Shown: piece by piece, positions 23,723 to 34,795 of the stretch
How positions within the stretch are numbered: the stretch's first letter is position 1
Layout: each line of letters starts with the position of its first letter
Source: Hyaloraphidium curvatum
Lineage: Eukaryota > Monoblepharomycota > Hyaloraphidiomycetes > Hyaloraphidiales > Hyaloraphidiaceae
Assembly (NCBI GenBank): GCA_025558095.1
Contig: JAIVFI010000011.1
Location: forward strand, 186,001-250,000
Length of the DNA: 64,000 nt
Direction: 5' to 3'
Position numbers and translations under genes: made by a program
The notes under the pieces: generated by a model
The model's input: the letters and a program-made list of their open reading frames with translations, nothing else
Databases searched by the model: none
Told to the model about the DNA's origin: nothing

Positions 23723-26700
23723 ATGTCGTCTCCGCGGCCCGCCGGCCCGGGCTCTGGGCCGCGCAGCCCGGTGACGACGAGCCCGATTAAGAGAACGGGC
23801 TCGACCGGGAAGGAGAAGGACAAGAGCCAGGGGAGCAAGGTCGCCGCGTCGCGCCGACGGGCCAGGGGGGCATTGGCTGCCTACTACGGGCTCCAGGACG
23901 CGGCAGCCGAGGCGAAAGCAAAGGCGGAGAAGCGCAAGGATCCCCTCGATATAGGTCGGACACTTGGGCGGTCTCCGACCTTACGTCGGCATCGCCGGAG
24001 TCAGGCAACTCATGGTGCCGCGCTTTCGGGCGCGCTTTCGGGCTGCAGATGGCGCGTCTTTCGAGCCCGATCGTTACGTTGCCAAGTTCTTGCAAGAGGC
24101 AGATGTGGTACAGCTGATCCAGAAGGACAATGATCTCATTACCGGTCGGTGTTGAGTTGCAAGCTTGTCTCGGACCCTGGCAAGCGATTCCTTGGACGCA
24201 ACTCACGGGGCTCATGCCGCAGCGGTCAAGACTCTGGATGGCGAGATGAAAACGCTGGTCTACGAGAACTACAACAAGTTCATTACCGCGACGGACACGA
24301 TTCGGAAGGCGAGTCGCAAAGTCGCTCGCGTTTTGGAGTTCCTTCCTTATCTGTAGCACCGCAGATGAAAGACACCGTCGATAGTATGGACGCCGAAATG
24401 GACGGTCTGATGCGGCAAGTGCAGACGATTGGCACCAAGGCGGACCTCCTGAACGAGGCTTTGGGCGAGCGGCGGCAAGAGGTCCGAAGACTTACTGGGG
24501 TCCACAGCGTCTTGCGAAAGGTCTGGAGTCATTTGCTGCGTCGCGAGGCTCCTCTTACCGCGGTCCCCACGGCAGCTCCAATTCATCCTCGAGCTGCCCG
24601 ATACGCTGAGGGAAGCGTTGGCAAAGAAGCAGCTTCCCCAGGCCGTTCGGCACTATGCCCAGACGTCCAAGATCATGGAGCAGTACAGCGATTTGGCCGT
24701 CTTCAAGAGCATCGAGAGCGAGTGCAAGAACATCATGAAGGGCGCTGCCGCGAGCCTGGAGGCGCAGCTCGCCAGCGCGTCGTCGGCTTCTTCCGTGGTT
24801 CAGGCGGTGGAACTCCTCCTGGGACTTGGCCGTACACCGCGCGAGATGTGGAAGGCAATGCTGGAGACGTGAGCAGCCGTTTGTTTCGTTGCGCCCCGCG
24901 ACGATCTCACTTTGGGAACCCCAGGTCGCACCGTTACCTGAAGCAGGTCAAGCAGAGCTGTACGAGCTCAATCGCGTCCATGCAAGCCGGTGGAAGAGGC
25001 AACAGATCCCCGGACTCTGTCCCGGGACAGGATCCCGCGGGACAAGCTGCTGGACCAGCCAGCATGGCCGACCTCGTTGATGTGGTGAACCAACGGTATC
25101 TTTCCGACTTTGGCACGCTCGTAGCAGGCTTCGAAGACCTTTTCCTTGCTACGGATGTGCCACAAGCCGGTGCTTCGGGAGCAGCGCAGCCGGAGAAACC
25201 GCGGAAATCGGACAAGCTTGCTCCGCGATTGGACCTGGACAAGCGGCGGGACGCCCTTTTGGACCTGAAACTATCGGTGCCGGGGCTCGTTTCGGACTTC
25301 ATTTCCATGGTCTCTTCTTGTACTGAAGCGCGGCCCGGCGTTCCCGAGATACCGCCCGCGGAGTTGGATGCCGCTTTGACCGCACTTCACTCGGCCGTCG
25401 GCGCACAGCCTGCCCTCTGCCGTCTCGTGGAGCTGGACGATCACGTGCGGAGGTTCTCCATGGGAAAACTGCGGAAGAGTGCAAACGCGGTGCTGGCGAG
25501 GGCGACGACGGACGTGTTGAGCCGGTTTGGACCCGTGCTCAGTCAGGACCGCATGCCCCCTGCGGAGCTCGTTCGGTTGGTGAACGAGATCGTGGCCTGG
25601 CTCGATTTCGAACTCTCGACTCGGTGCCTGACGTACATGAGCGCGTTCGTCACCGAAGGGACGGGGCGCTACCTCCCCGCGGTCGCGGACGGCCGCGTGG
25701 AGTACCTGGAAACGATCCGCGTCGAGCTGCGCCTTTTCTGGCAGGATTTGCTCCAGCGACTCCGGGACCTGGGTGTTTCGCGGGGTGACTCCGACGATCG
25801 GACGGAAGCTAGCGGTTCCGAGGAGCCGTCCCCGGCGCTCGCGTTGGCCACATGCCGCTTCTGCGCCGACCTCCCGGTTTCGGCCATATATGGAAACTTT
25901 GCGAAGCGCCTTTGGGACACTGCAGCGGATGCCCCGAGCGAAAGCAGGAAACCGCGGAAGCTCGGAGGATCCTCGCCGGCGGATGACTTTCTCCTGGATG
26001 CTGTCGACGTCTCCAAGTCGGTCCGCGCCGAGGCCGAGGAACTGGCGGCAGTCTACACGAGAAGCGCCGCGGAAGGCGTCCTGAGCTCTTTGCGTACCGA
26101 GTTTTCTCTGTTGACAGACTGGATGAGGTCGGAACCCGTCGCAAAGGTCTCCGATGGCGTTGCCGCGCTGCTGAACGGATTGCGGGCCGTTCACGGCGAA
26201 ATCAGTGCCGTGTTTGGCCAAGTGCCTCGCACTGCGCAAGCGCGGGCACCTGCGCCGCTCAGCTCGAAGAGCGCTCACGCTTCAACTGCATCATTGAGGC
26301 CGGCCAGCGGCAAGATCGCCGCCGTGGACAGACTGTTTGCAGAGACTGAGGAGTGGTACTCTGTCTCTTTACCGCTGAAAGCGCCAGTCTTGATGGATGC
26401 AGTCGTCAAGATTGCTTTGAAGGTACAGAGCTAACGGCGCGCTCACCGCATGAAGTGCGACGCTAACCCTTTTGATAGGTGTTCCTCGAGCTTGTTCGAA
26501 TCCAGACCTTCTCCAACGACGGTTTCCAGCAAGTACAGCTCGATGTCGAAGTGTGCCGCACAACGCTTTGGCCCTACGTCACGGACCAAAGGTGAGATTA
26601 GCGTCTTGTTCGGGTCTTTTCCCCGTGCGTACCGCCGCTAACGTCACGTTCAGAGCTTTAGGCGCACTTGCCGACGAACTGGTGTCAAGCGCAGCCAGTC

Positions 26701-26789
26701 GGACTGCCGGACCGGCCCAATCCCTGGATCGTACAAAGCTGGACAGGTTCCTTGCGCTCTTTGAGCGGGAGCTCGGGGACCCCCAGTGA
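23723..26789 (+). CDS. VPS51: VPS51, GARP/EARP tethering complex subunit
   Basis: Eight exons (23723-23954, 24049-24144, 24223-24308, 24365-24520, 24576-24868, 24925-26422, 26479-26591, 26654-26789) give 869 residues. The N-terminal hallmark is intact across three splices: [34 protein letters not shown], then the VYENYNKFI block, TDTIRK, and [15 protein letters not shown]. The rest is the helical CATCHR-like rod. Vps51 links Vps52/53/54 (GARP, retrograde endosome-to-TGN) and, with syndetin, EARP (recycling), and it binds the SNARE Tlg1/syntaxin-6. The third intron (24309-24364) begins AAG|GCGAGT, a GC-AG intron; an ordinary GT site 12 bases later would add four residues. It ends 11 bp before the convergent TRM140 stop. 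Confidence 0.93.
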
Positions 26790-26800
26790 TCAATACACGA

Positions 26801-27967
26801 TCATTCTGCCCTCCTTCTGAACTTTGCCTGCACCCATATCCTGTGCATCTTGAGCTTCCTCGAGCGGTTGACCAGCAATCGCCGATCGACTTCGTTCTCC
26901 AAAACGTCGAAATACGGCGCAAAGATTTCGTTCACTTCCTCCTGCGTGTAGAAGTAAACCTGGGTCCCGTCGCCCCGAATGTAGAAGTGATCGTCCAGCA
27001 ATCTTCCGCCCTTCAAGCGCAGCTGCGTCAGGTCGTAGCGTCCATAATCGCGAAACAGGACCATGCCGCCGGGCTTCACAGCCCGCGCAAGGTTGGCAAC
27101 GGCAGCTTTCCATTTGGAAGGATGCAATGCGGACAAAACAAAGATGCAGGTGCAAGCGTCCACAGTGTGTGGCTCAATCTCCTTCGGCGGCACGTCGCTG
27201 GTGATGTCTGGTGGAAGGTGCGCAATCGGAAACCCAACGCAGCGCCGACGCATGGGCCACCTACCAAAAACGAAAGCCTGACAGCGCGCAGTGTCGTACA
27301 TTTGATTAGACTGTGCCACAGACCGTCCATGAGTCGCACTTCACGCGTGTTTCGCCTCCGAAACCTTACCTTCACGATGTCGACGGCCGTGGCAGAGAAA
27401 TCGGAGGCGTAGACGAACACATCTTCCCCCTTCTTGGCCTCCAGGAGCGGGAAAAGAGTGTTCCCAACGCCGCAGCCGACCTCCCAGACCACGAGCTTCC
27501 CGGCTGTCCCGCGATCGCCGAATATCTCGGGGAACTCAATGTCCAACCACCGCCGGTCCTTGAAGAACTTGTTCTCATTCCGGGTGTAGAACTCGTCCCA
27601 AAACCGCGCCGCATCCCGGTCGTACATGTCTTGAGCAAACGTAGAGTCGTCAAGGAGGGCCCGTTTTTGGACCTGCCGTGGCTCCGAGCCCACCTCGCTT
27701 GTCGGCAGGCACCGGGTTGCTCCTTTGCTTCTCTATCGCCTTCTCGGCCTCCCGCTCCTGCTCCTCCCCCCACTCCACTTTGTCCCATGCGTTGAAATCC
27801 CATACATTGTCCTCGCTCGTCAGCAAGCGGTTCCCGAACTCGGCTACGGAGCTCGCGGTCTTTTTGTTTGCTTGTTCGTTCGAGAGAGACGGGCCGGCAA
27901 TAGCGGCTATCCGAGCCGGCGAGGCCGATGGCAATGAGGAGGGATCTTCCGAGCTCGCAGCGGACAT
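26801..27967 (-). CDS. TRM140: tRNA N3-methylcytidine methyltransferase (Trm140/METTL2 family)
   Basis: Exons 27967-27713, 27672-27370, 27310-27265 and 27207-26801 give 336 residues. The N-terminus has the family signature FGNRLLTSEDNVWDFNAWD, then WDEFYTRNENKFFKDRRWL, the SAM-binding VWEVGCGVGNTLFPLL, DITSDVPPKEIE, the VLSALHP region, PGGMVLFRDYGRYD, and RGDGTQVYFYTQEEV with LLVNRSRKLKMHRIW at the end. It methylates C32 in tRNA-Thr/Arg-type substrates, usually with a seryl-tRNA-synthetase- or DALRD3-like partner. The first intron is only 40 bp (GTGCCT...GGCAG), chosen because it alone joins the two frames and restores the conserved SNPVQKR junction. Confidence 0.93.
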
Positions 27968-28117
27968 GCTCGCTGGGCCGTCAACGTGCAGGAGAGTGTT
28001 CTCTGCTGGGTGGGTGATCGCGAGTCGTCCACATGCAGTCCCGGCCATTGCCCGGCCACGTCCGCCCACCCCATCTCCCAACGGCCTACGCTCTGGGCGC
28101 CTGAAGTGGTCGACAAA

Positions 28118-29349
28118 ATGAATGCGCTCACTGGACAGGCGGCCTCGGTGCCATGCCCGCCCGAACCGGAGGTCCAACGAGGTCTCTCCGAAAAGGCACC
28201 TGCCGTCCCATCTCCCGTGTTCCTGCCCGCGGAAATCCTCCTCCACATCATGAAGCAGCTGGACTGGGCGAGGAAAAAGAAGTCTCTCCTGAGCGTGCTC
28301 TCGACGTGTCGTTTTCTGCTCACGCTGGGGATGCGCGTGCTGGTGCGGAAGCTCCAAATCACGCCGCTTTACAAAGGGCAAATGGGCAAGTGGAGAGGGC
28401 TGTTGTCTGACGGGCTGCACTTGGGCAAGCTTCAGATGGTGCGGGAGTTGAGCATTTCTATCGAGTCGGACCCTTTTGTCCAAGCGCTTTTGCGCAACGT
28501 CGCCCCCACGATCCTGAAGCTCGAGCTCGATATCTCCGACCTACCTGCCCTCTCGAACTGTCTTCCCGCCATCCGCACGTCAAATGCATTGCGCTCCGTT
28601 TGCGTTTCGTACGATCGAAACCACGACGTGCCTTCGGAAGCGCGAGGAGAAGAGACCCTGCTTCAGCACCTCGACAAGCTCGGCGGTAGTTCGAGGAGTT
28701 TGAAGTGCATTCCCTCGTCTCGTGGAATGACTTTATCATGGACAATTTCAGCTGGCCCGGTGCGATCCTCGAGTTTCCAACGGTTGCGGCCAAGCTCCGC
28801 CGCCTTACATTCAACATGTGTGAGCTTGATGATTGGACGGCCGCCGTACTCGAAAACGTTCAGGAGCTCGACGTTGCCTGCTCTGACTTTGAACTGGCCC
28901 CCAAGGCCGAAGATCTGCGCCGCATCCGAGCTGCGTTCCCTGGTCTGCAGGATCTGACGTTGGACCTGGCGTCAACGTCCATTCTCGCGGGGTGCGAATG
29001 GACGGGGCTACAGCGGATCTTTCCGTTCAGCTGCAGCGATCTGGACATGCCTCACGAAGCGTTTCCTGCCGTCCGAGCCGCGATCAAGACGTCGAGTACG
29101 TTGATCATCATCGACCCTGCGTGGGATGCCCTCTTTGAAGGACGCGGGTTGACGTTGTCGCAAGTGAATGCTATGGACATCGAGGAAGACTACTGGTTGG
29201 AGATCGAGGAGCTTTACTGGTTGGACAAGAAGAAAGGGGTGGTCTACCACCAGGGAGCCAATTGGGACGAGGTGCGGCAAAGCGTCACGAAGTTGCATGA
29301 TGTTGAGAACTTCATGGACGTCAACGGTGCCAACGGAGCGGCTCAATGA
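28118..29349 (+). CDS. F-box protein with degenerate leucine-rich region
   Basis: An F-box-like motif (~34-78: FLPAEILLHIMKQLDW, LSTCRFLL, MRVLVRKLQI) is followed by leucine-rich strands (VRELSISIES, LKLELDISDLPAL, LRRLTFNMCELDDW, LQDLTLDLAST). F-box proteins recruit substrates to SCF ubiquitin ligases via Skp1. The frame changes near 28690. One reading is a 62-bp intron 28628-28689 (GTGCCT...GGTAG, phase 0), which gives 389 residues. The other is no intron and a one-base frameshift, since the skipped sequence (ETLLQHLDKL) also looks coding. I favour neither strongly. ATG 28118 lies 150 bp from the divergent TRM140 start. Confidence 0.7.
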
Positions 29350-29417
29350 CGATCAAGGCTTAGGCGGCGACGAGGGCGCGATCTTATGTTCTCGCGCAAA
29401 GCAAATGCACTCTCAGT

Positions 29418-31184
29418 TCATCTATAGTACACGCTTCCTGGAACGGATGACCCGGCGATACTGTAAGAGGGCAGGCTTCCGTTGCCTGTGCCGTACGTCC
29501 CGCCCATCGCCTGTGTGGCGGGGGGATCAAAATAGCTGTCTATGACCTCGTTCTGCATGATGCCAGAGGATTGGCGAACCCGCGACGGCGACGATCTGCG
29601 GGGCGTTGGCTCCCTGGCGACGGGGATCGATTGGCTCGCCTGCGAAACCGTGTAGGTCGTTGGCATGGAGGCCGTGTACGCTGCCGGGGGTGCTTCGGGC
29701 ATGCGAGGCGTAGCTCCAGAGCTATCGGTCGTGCAGCAGTCGCAGGTCCCCGAGCACACCGAATCGTTGTCACCAGCGTCGGGATCCTTGTTAGTGACTC
29801 CCAAGCTCCGCTGCGGCGACACCGCGGTCCTCGACGTGGCGGTCGTTGCCGCGCTGGTGGGTGACTCGGGATCCTCACTGGCGAGCGTCTCCACCGATTG
29901 CAGCTCGACCGCTTGCTTCTTCTTCTTTGGCCGCGCCAAAGCCCAGAACGTCACGGCAGCAATGAGCCAAACGACAATGAGGCCTCCAACGGAAGCGCCG
30001 ATGATCAGTCCCAGGTTCAGCGTGGCAGGTGCTCCCGTCTCCACGGGAAGCGGGGCAGTTTCGTTGTTCAAGGGGATCGCGAAGCCCGGGGTCAGGCCCG
30101 ACGACGCAGATTGCACGCACGAGCCGATGAAGACGCTCTGCTCGCCGGTTTCGTTCCTGCGCAGGAGGCATCCTTGGCCCGTGCCCAAGGTGGCTGCCCT
30201 GCCGGTATTGATCAGCATCCTGCTTGTGTCCCAGGGTCGTGCAGGATCCATGGGAGCGAGCGACCAATGCTCGGACGACACTTCGGCTGCCGCCTCCTGG
30301 CGCCGCCCGAGCACTTTTGCAAGAATGCCACGAGAGGTATGAGCCGTCCTCGCGGGGCATGTCTTGATCACCAGGACGCCATCGTACCGCGAACTCAGAC
30401 AGCTTCCGGCCTCGGTGGTCAGCTCCATCAGAAACGAAAGGCAGTTCGATGTCGACGCCGCCGAGCACCGTGCGGAGAAAACGATTGGAGGAGACGAAAG
30501 CTTGCAGTTGGTAAATTCCGTGGAGGTGCACGACAGCCCGGTGCCGGCGCTCGAATACACGACGAGGGCGCTGCCTGGGTAAACGGGAACAACTGATTCC
30601 GTCGCGATAGGGAACGGCGTGTGTGACCGTGTCGAAGTCATCGTCGTTGTCTCCGTGCTCATAGCCTCCACTGACTCCGTGGAGCTCGGCGTCGCTGCCA
30701 GAGTCGCCGTCGGCGAGACCTCAAAAGTTGACGTCGGCGCCTCGGTCGCAGACGGGAAGGGGTCCGTCATCATGGAGGGCACAACAGACGTGCTCAGCAA
30801 GGTTGGACCCGTCTGCAACGTAGCCGTGGCCGTCACGTCGGATCCGGGAGTTTGTGGGGGCAGCTTGCTCGCGATTTCGGGCGGCGTCCGCGTGCGGGTC
30901 TCCTCTGTTGACACCGCCAGACTCGCGGATGCCGTTGCGTCCCCGACCAAGCCGGTGGTGCTGGTGAGAAGCAATGTCGCCGAAATGAGGTCGGAGAGCG
31001 TCGTCGTGTCCGTCGAGAGCAATGTGGGCGTCAAGGTGGGCCCGAATGTCAAGCTCGGCGTCGGGGACAGGGTGCTGCTTCCGTCACCCTGCTCCGGAGA
31101 TTGCGCCGAAACCCCGGCCGGGGGCAAAGCCAGGAGGCATACAAGGCTTGCCGCAAGGCGAGCCATTCGCCCGGAGGCCACCAT
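29418..31184 (-). CDS. Single-pass membrane glycoprotein, member 2 of a paired family
   Basis: Single exon of 588 residues from ATG 31184, chosen because it places a classical signal peptide (RMARLAASLVCLLALPPAG, cut before QSPEQ) at the N-terminus. A ~200-residue Ser/Thr/Pro stalk, certainly heavily O-glycosylated if secreted, leads to an ectodomain (~200-400) with the same eight-cysteine order as the protein at 18932-20395: NCLSFLMEL, KTCPAR, RMLINTGRAATLG, GQGCLLR and a late G-S-C. Then come one membrane helix (LGLIIGASVGGLIVVWLIAAVTF), a basic stop-transfer and a Ser/Pro-rich cytosolic tail with a CDCCTTD cysteine cluster and a VIDSYFDPP motif that matches the partner's ILDAYADPG. The function is unknown. 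Confidence 0.85.
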   Translation of the reverse strand: MVASGRMARLAASLVCLLALPPAGVSAQSPEQGDGSSTLSPTPSLTFGPTLTPTLLSTDTTTLSDLISATLLLTSTTGLVGDATASASLAVSTEETRTRTPPEIASKLPPQTPGSDVTATATLQTGPTLLSTSVVPSMMTDPFPSATEAPTSTFEVSPTATLAATPSSTESVEAMSTETTTMTSTRSHTPFPIATESVVPVYPGSALVVYSSAGTGLSCTSTEFTNCKLSSPPIVFSARCSAASTSNCLSFLMELTTEAGSCLSSRYDGVLVIKTCPARTAHTSRGILAKVLGRRQEAAAEVSSEHWSLAPMDPARPWDTSRMLINTGRAATLGTGQGCLLRRNETGEQSVFIGSCVQSASSGLTPGFAIPLNNETAPLPVETGAPATLNLGLIIGASVGGLIVVWLIAAVTFWALARPKKKKQAVELQSVETLASEDPESPTSAATTATSRTAVSPQRSLGVTNKDPDAGDNDSVCSGTCDCCTTDSSGATPRMPEAPPAAYTASMPTTYTVSQASQSIPVAREPTPRRSSPSRVRQSSGIMQNEVIDSYFDPPATQAMGGTYGTGNGSLPSYSIAGSSVPGSVYYR

Positions 31185-31313
31185 GGTCCGTAGGACAGCG
31201 AGAATTAGACGGTGATCAACAACGGGGCCAACGGGGCTGAGTCGCCAAACAGAGAGCGCGTGCTGGGAGCACAACCCAGGCACAAACGAAAGGGAGGCCA
31301 AGATAGAATCGAA

Positions 31314-33305
31314 TCAACACAAACAGATCACACTGCTGCAAGCTAGGCAGAAGGGCATGTCGTCGTCGAAACGCTTCCGCATGCGCGCCTGCCAACCGGC
31401 GACCTTCATGACGGCAACGATCTGCTGGACCACCTGGGTCGAAAACGAGTTGCCAAGCTGCTCGTGCCGGCGAAGATTGGATGCCTGCGATACCGTCCCG
31501 AGGAGAGTATAGTTGTCCGGGAATCCGAGCAGGCGCTCTTCTTCCACCGGCAACAGCGGGCGCACCCGCGGATCCTCGTGAGTGAACCCGGCATAGGGCT
31601 GCTCGGTCAAGCGCGGATCTCGCACAAGGGTGCCATGTGTAGTCCTTTCGGAAGGCGTCAGCTCAACGATGTTCTCGGAAGACGTACAAGACTGCTGCAG
31701 ACCTCACGATGCACACAGCCTTCTTGCGCCAGTGTTCCAGCGGATAGCCGCTCACGAGCATGTCTGCGAGATTGGGTTCCGGCCACGGAGTCACCAACGG
31801 TTGCACCCGGAGGTTGGTCCAATCTGCACGACGAGATTGTCAGCAACTGCGCATCCGGCAAAGTCAAGAGCCCACAAAGGCGATCTCTCTTGCATGCAGA
31901 CACTCGATCCGCCATATATCGAACCGGCTGAACCCCCATCTCTGTGGACGGATCGTGCTCAGTTGCGTTGAAGTCGTTGGCGGCACACAATACCTCGGGA
32001 GATCGTCTGCAGATCCTCGCTCGGCATCCCGTACACATTTTCGAGCAAGAAAGGCACGTGCGGCTTCGCCTTCGGCCCGGCATTGACTCTGTCGACAATC
32101 TCCAGTATGCGGGGCTGTGCCGGAGGGCAATGTAGCTCAGGTCCAATGCTAACAACTACGGCGAGAGGACCCACGATATGGAAGAACAGCTTGCTCCTGC
32201 TACCGTTCAATCCAAGTCTATCGGGTCCTTTTGCACGGGACAGATCCTGGCACGGAGAACCGCCAATGACAAAGTCGATCGGTCCGAGCTGCCGCGCCAT
32301 CTCCTCGGTAAAGCTCTCGACGTTGCCTGCAAATGTCAAATGTTAGGGAAGCAAATGACAGGAGAGCGCTGAAGGAGCACGATACCCACCTAAATGGAAA
32401 ACGTTCGAATGATTCTTGGTCACGACCGCCGCGCACTCCCGATTGAGCTCGAACGACAGTACGCGACCAACCCTGATCCCCGCCCGCTTCAGCGCGACGA
32501 GGTCGCCGCCGATCCCCGTGAACAGAGACAGGACGCAGATCCCATCGAACGGCAGGCTCGCAAAGTTGGCCGGCAGCTGCGGCGGCGAGATCGGAACCTT
32601 GCCTCTCGCCGCCGGGCTCCTCGTGTTCTCCAGCTCGAGTGCGCGCTTGAGGGAGCCCGATGCTCGGTCGTAGTAGTCGGGCGTGATCGAGATCGACAGC
32701 GAGACCTTCATCGACCACCGAGCGTCTGGAGCTTGGAGCACGGTTCCGCTGATCGTGGCAACTCCCGAGTCGAGCAGAGGCGCGAGCTCCCTGACGAACG
32801 TCGCGGGAAGGAACCCGAGCTGATTCGGCACGTTCTCATGCTCCGCGGCCGACGCTCCGGGCGTTGCTCGAGTGCGGCACACCGCGACGGCGTTGGAGTC
32901 ATAGGGGTTCTCGCGCTGGCGGAAGAAGAGCACGGGCTCGCCGACGGCCGCGGCGCCCGCGTTCCTCGTGTGCTTGAAGGCCCCTGCAACGGGAACTTCC
33001 AGGACCAAGCGCTGCGGAGAAGTCGCGGCCGGGGCGACGGTGCCTCCCGGCGTGCCGCCGCCGACGACGAATCCCGGCTTGTGCACCCCAGAAGTTGAAG
33101 CTCCACTTGACCTGGCAACTCGCTCGGCGTGCAGCTGGCTCAAAAGAGAAGTTGGAAGGGGTGCAGGTGCCGCGTAGACGCGTGGCTTTTTGACTGTCTC
33201 CCCGCCGCCCTCTGGCGCCCGCCGCTTCCGCGCCGGTGGAGGGGACGGGACCGCGATGGTCTCTTCGTCATCGTCCGAAACGAGGTCGATGACGATGGGG
33301 GCCAT
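31314..33305 (-). CDS. HIRAN-domain DNA (cytosine-5) methyltransferase, DNMT3/DRM-like
   Basis: Exons 33305-32390, 32326-32175, 32114-31994, 31941-31876, 31823-31703 and 31644-31314 give 568 residues. Residues ~100-206 form a HIRAN domain (LVLEVPVAGAFKH, FFRQRENPYDSNAVAV, QLGFLPATFVREL), known to bind 3' single-strand DNA ends in Rad5/HLTF. The catalytic domain follows: motif I LSLFTGIGG (~259), the GGSPCQDLS nucleophile Cys331, ENV (381-383), VSACKRDRLYWTNL, EEERLLGFPDNYT and EQLGNSF. The CxDLS catalytic block, VESFTEEM preceding it and the LFF after it resemble DNMT3 and plant DRM rather than DNMT1. It lacks PWWP and ADD domains. The final residues are Cys-rich. It is expected to be nuclear and to act on DNA. 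Confidence 0.9.
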
Positions 33306-33433
33306 CGCTGGATGTGGTGGAGGGCGGGGCGGGGCGTTTTGGGCGTGGGGGGCGCTCCGGTTGCACGAGTCACCACGATCGAAAGGACCACTGGAGACGA
33401 CTTTCGGAAAGCTTTGAGACTGGCAAATGGCAT

Positions 33434-34795
33434 TCATTGGGAAAGGAACCCTCCATCGACGTGGACCTCGGATCCAGCTGTGAGGGGAACGGAGGGGAGG
33501 CCGAAGACCGGGGAGGTCAACACGACAAAGGCAACCGCGGAGACGGGAAATGACCCACTCATGAAGCTGGCCTCGTCCGAAACCAGGAACAGCATCGCGT
33601 TCGCAATCTCCTCCGGCTGCCCGAACCTCCCCATGGGCGTGAGGTGCCTCAGCACCTGTTTCACCCGCTCCTCGTTCCCCCGCGTGCCCGGAGTGTCGAT
33701 CACGCCAGGGTGGACGCTGTTGCAACGTATGTTGTAGCCCCGCCTGGCGCAGTACATGGCCGTGGATTTGGTGAGGATGCGGACGGCGCCTGGCGGGCGG
33801 GAGAGTCAGCGCGCGGCTCGCGAGGGCAGCGACCGGCGTGCCTTTGCTGGACGAGTAGGGAGCGCTGCCCGTGCCGATTCCGCCGACGACGGCTGCGATG
33901 CTGGCGGTGTTGACGATGCTCTTGCTCTCCTGTGAGCGACGTGGAGGGCACACACGAAAGATGAGTCGACGAAGGAACAAACACCAGGCAGAGCAGCAAG
34001 CGTCGATTCGGCGGCGTCCCCGACGCGCGGGGCACAGCGATCGTCAACTCACGGGGTTCTGGTTCTTCTTCATGCTCTGCGGCACAAGTGGAAGGTAAGG
34101 GAGCCGATCGCCCTCAAACTCCCTGAAGATCCCACCTTGATGCCGTGCTTGGTTCCCAAAAACACGCCCCCGGCGTTCACGTCCATCGTCCTGTTCCACT
34201 TCGCCAGCCTTTGTTGGGGGGGCGCGCCGATGACGAGTGACCTTCCGGACCTGGCGAAGGCCCGGCGCCGTCACCCACGTGATGTCCTCGAGCGCATCGA
34301 TGTCCTTGGCCGACGCGTCCAACCCGGCGTTGTTGACTAGCGCGTCGATGGGTCCCCAGCGGTCTTCGACGCTGCCCGCCCCCGGAATCAGCCCTCTCGT
34401 TCCCGAACCGCCGGCGGACCACCCACGCCTTGATGCATGCCTCCCATTGCCCCTCGTCCCTCACGTCCATCTCGAAGAACGCCACCTCGGGCGCCCCCGG
34501 CACCTCGTCCCGGATCCTGCGCATGAGCGCGTGCGCGCCCTCCTTCTGCCGCGGCAGGTCGAAGATGGCGACGCGCGCGCCTTCCTGCGCGAAGCGGAGG
34601 GTGGCGGCGGCGCCGATCCCCGAGCCGCCGCCCGTGATTATGACTGGCGGTTTTGGGCATCGCGGGGGAGGGGTTTGGCGGGGCGTCACGCCGAGGGGAG
34701 GGTTTGGGAGGGGTGAGGGAGGCGTGGGAGACGGTGCCGGGGGACGCACCGATTTTGCCCTGGCCCGTGGACTTGTTGACGAGGCGGCCCGGCAT
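33434..34795 (-). CDS. Short-chain dehydrogenase/reductase (classical SDR)
   Basis: Eight exons (34795-34750, 34643-34427, 34371-34279, 34208-34136, 34076-34053, 33929-33842, 33789-33559, 33477-33434) join to 271 residues, the normal SDR length. Visible motifs are the cofactor loop TGGGSGIG, the diacidic-type EMDV, NNAG, MDVNAGGVFLG, the catalytic Ser in NTASIAAVVGG with YSSSK, the HPGVIDTPG substrate loop and the terminal FMTGSEVHVDGG. It is an NAD(P)-dependent oxidoreductase; the substrate is unknown. The Asp after the second strand (IFDLPRQ) suggests NAD preference. The intron 33841-33790 starts with GC (AAAG|GCACGC), the only choice that keeps SSSKGAVRILTKS intact. Nearly half of the locus is intron. 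Confidence 0.9.

Noticed and set aside
27673-27712. Apparent frameshift between the two halves of the tRNA methyltransferase
   Set aside because: A 40-bp intron restores the conserved SNPVQKR junction; short but consistent with a second 40-bp intron at 35357.
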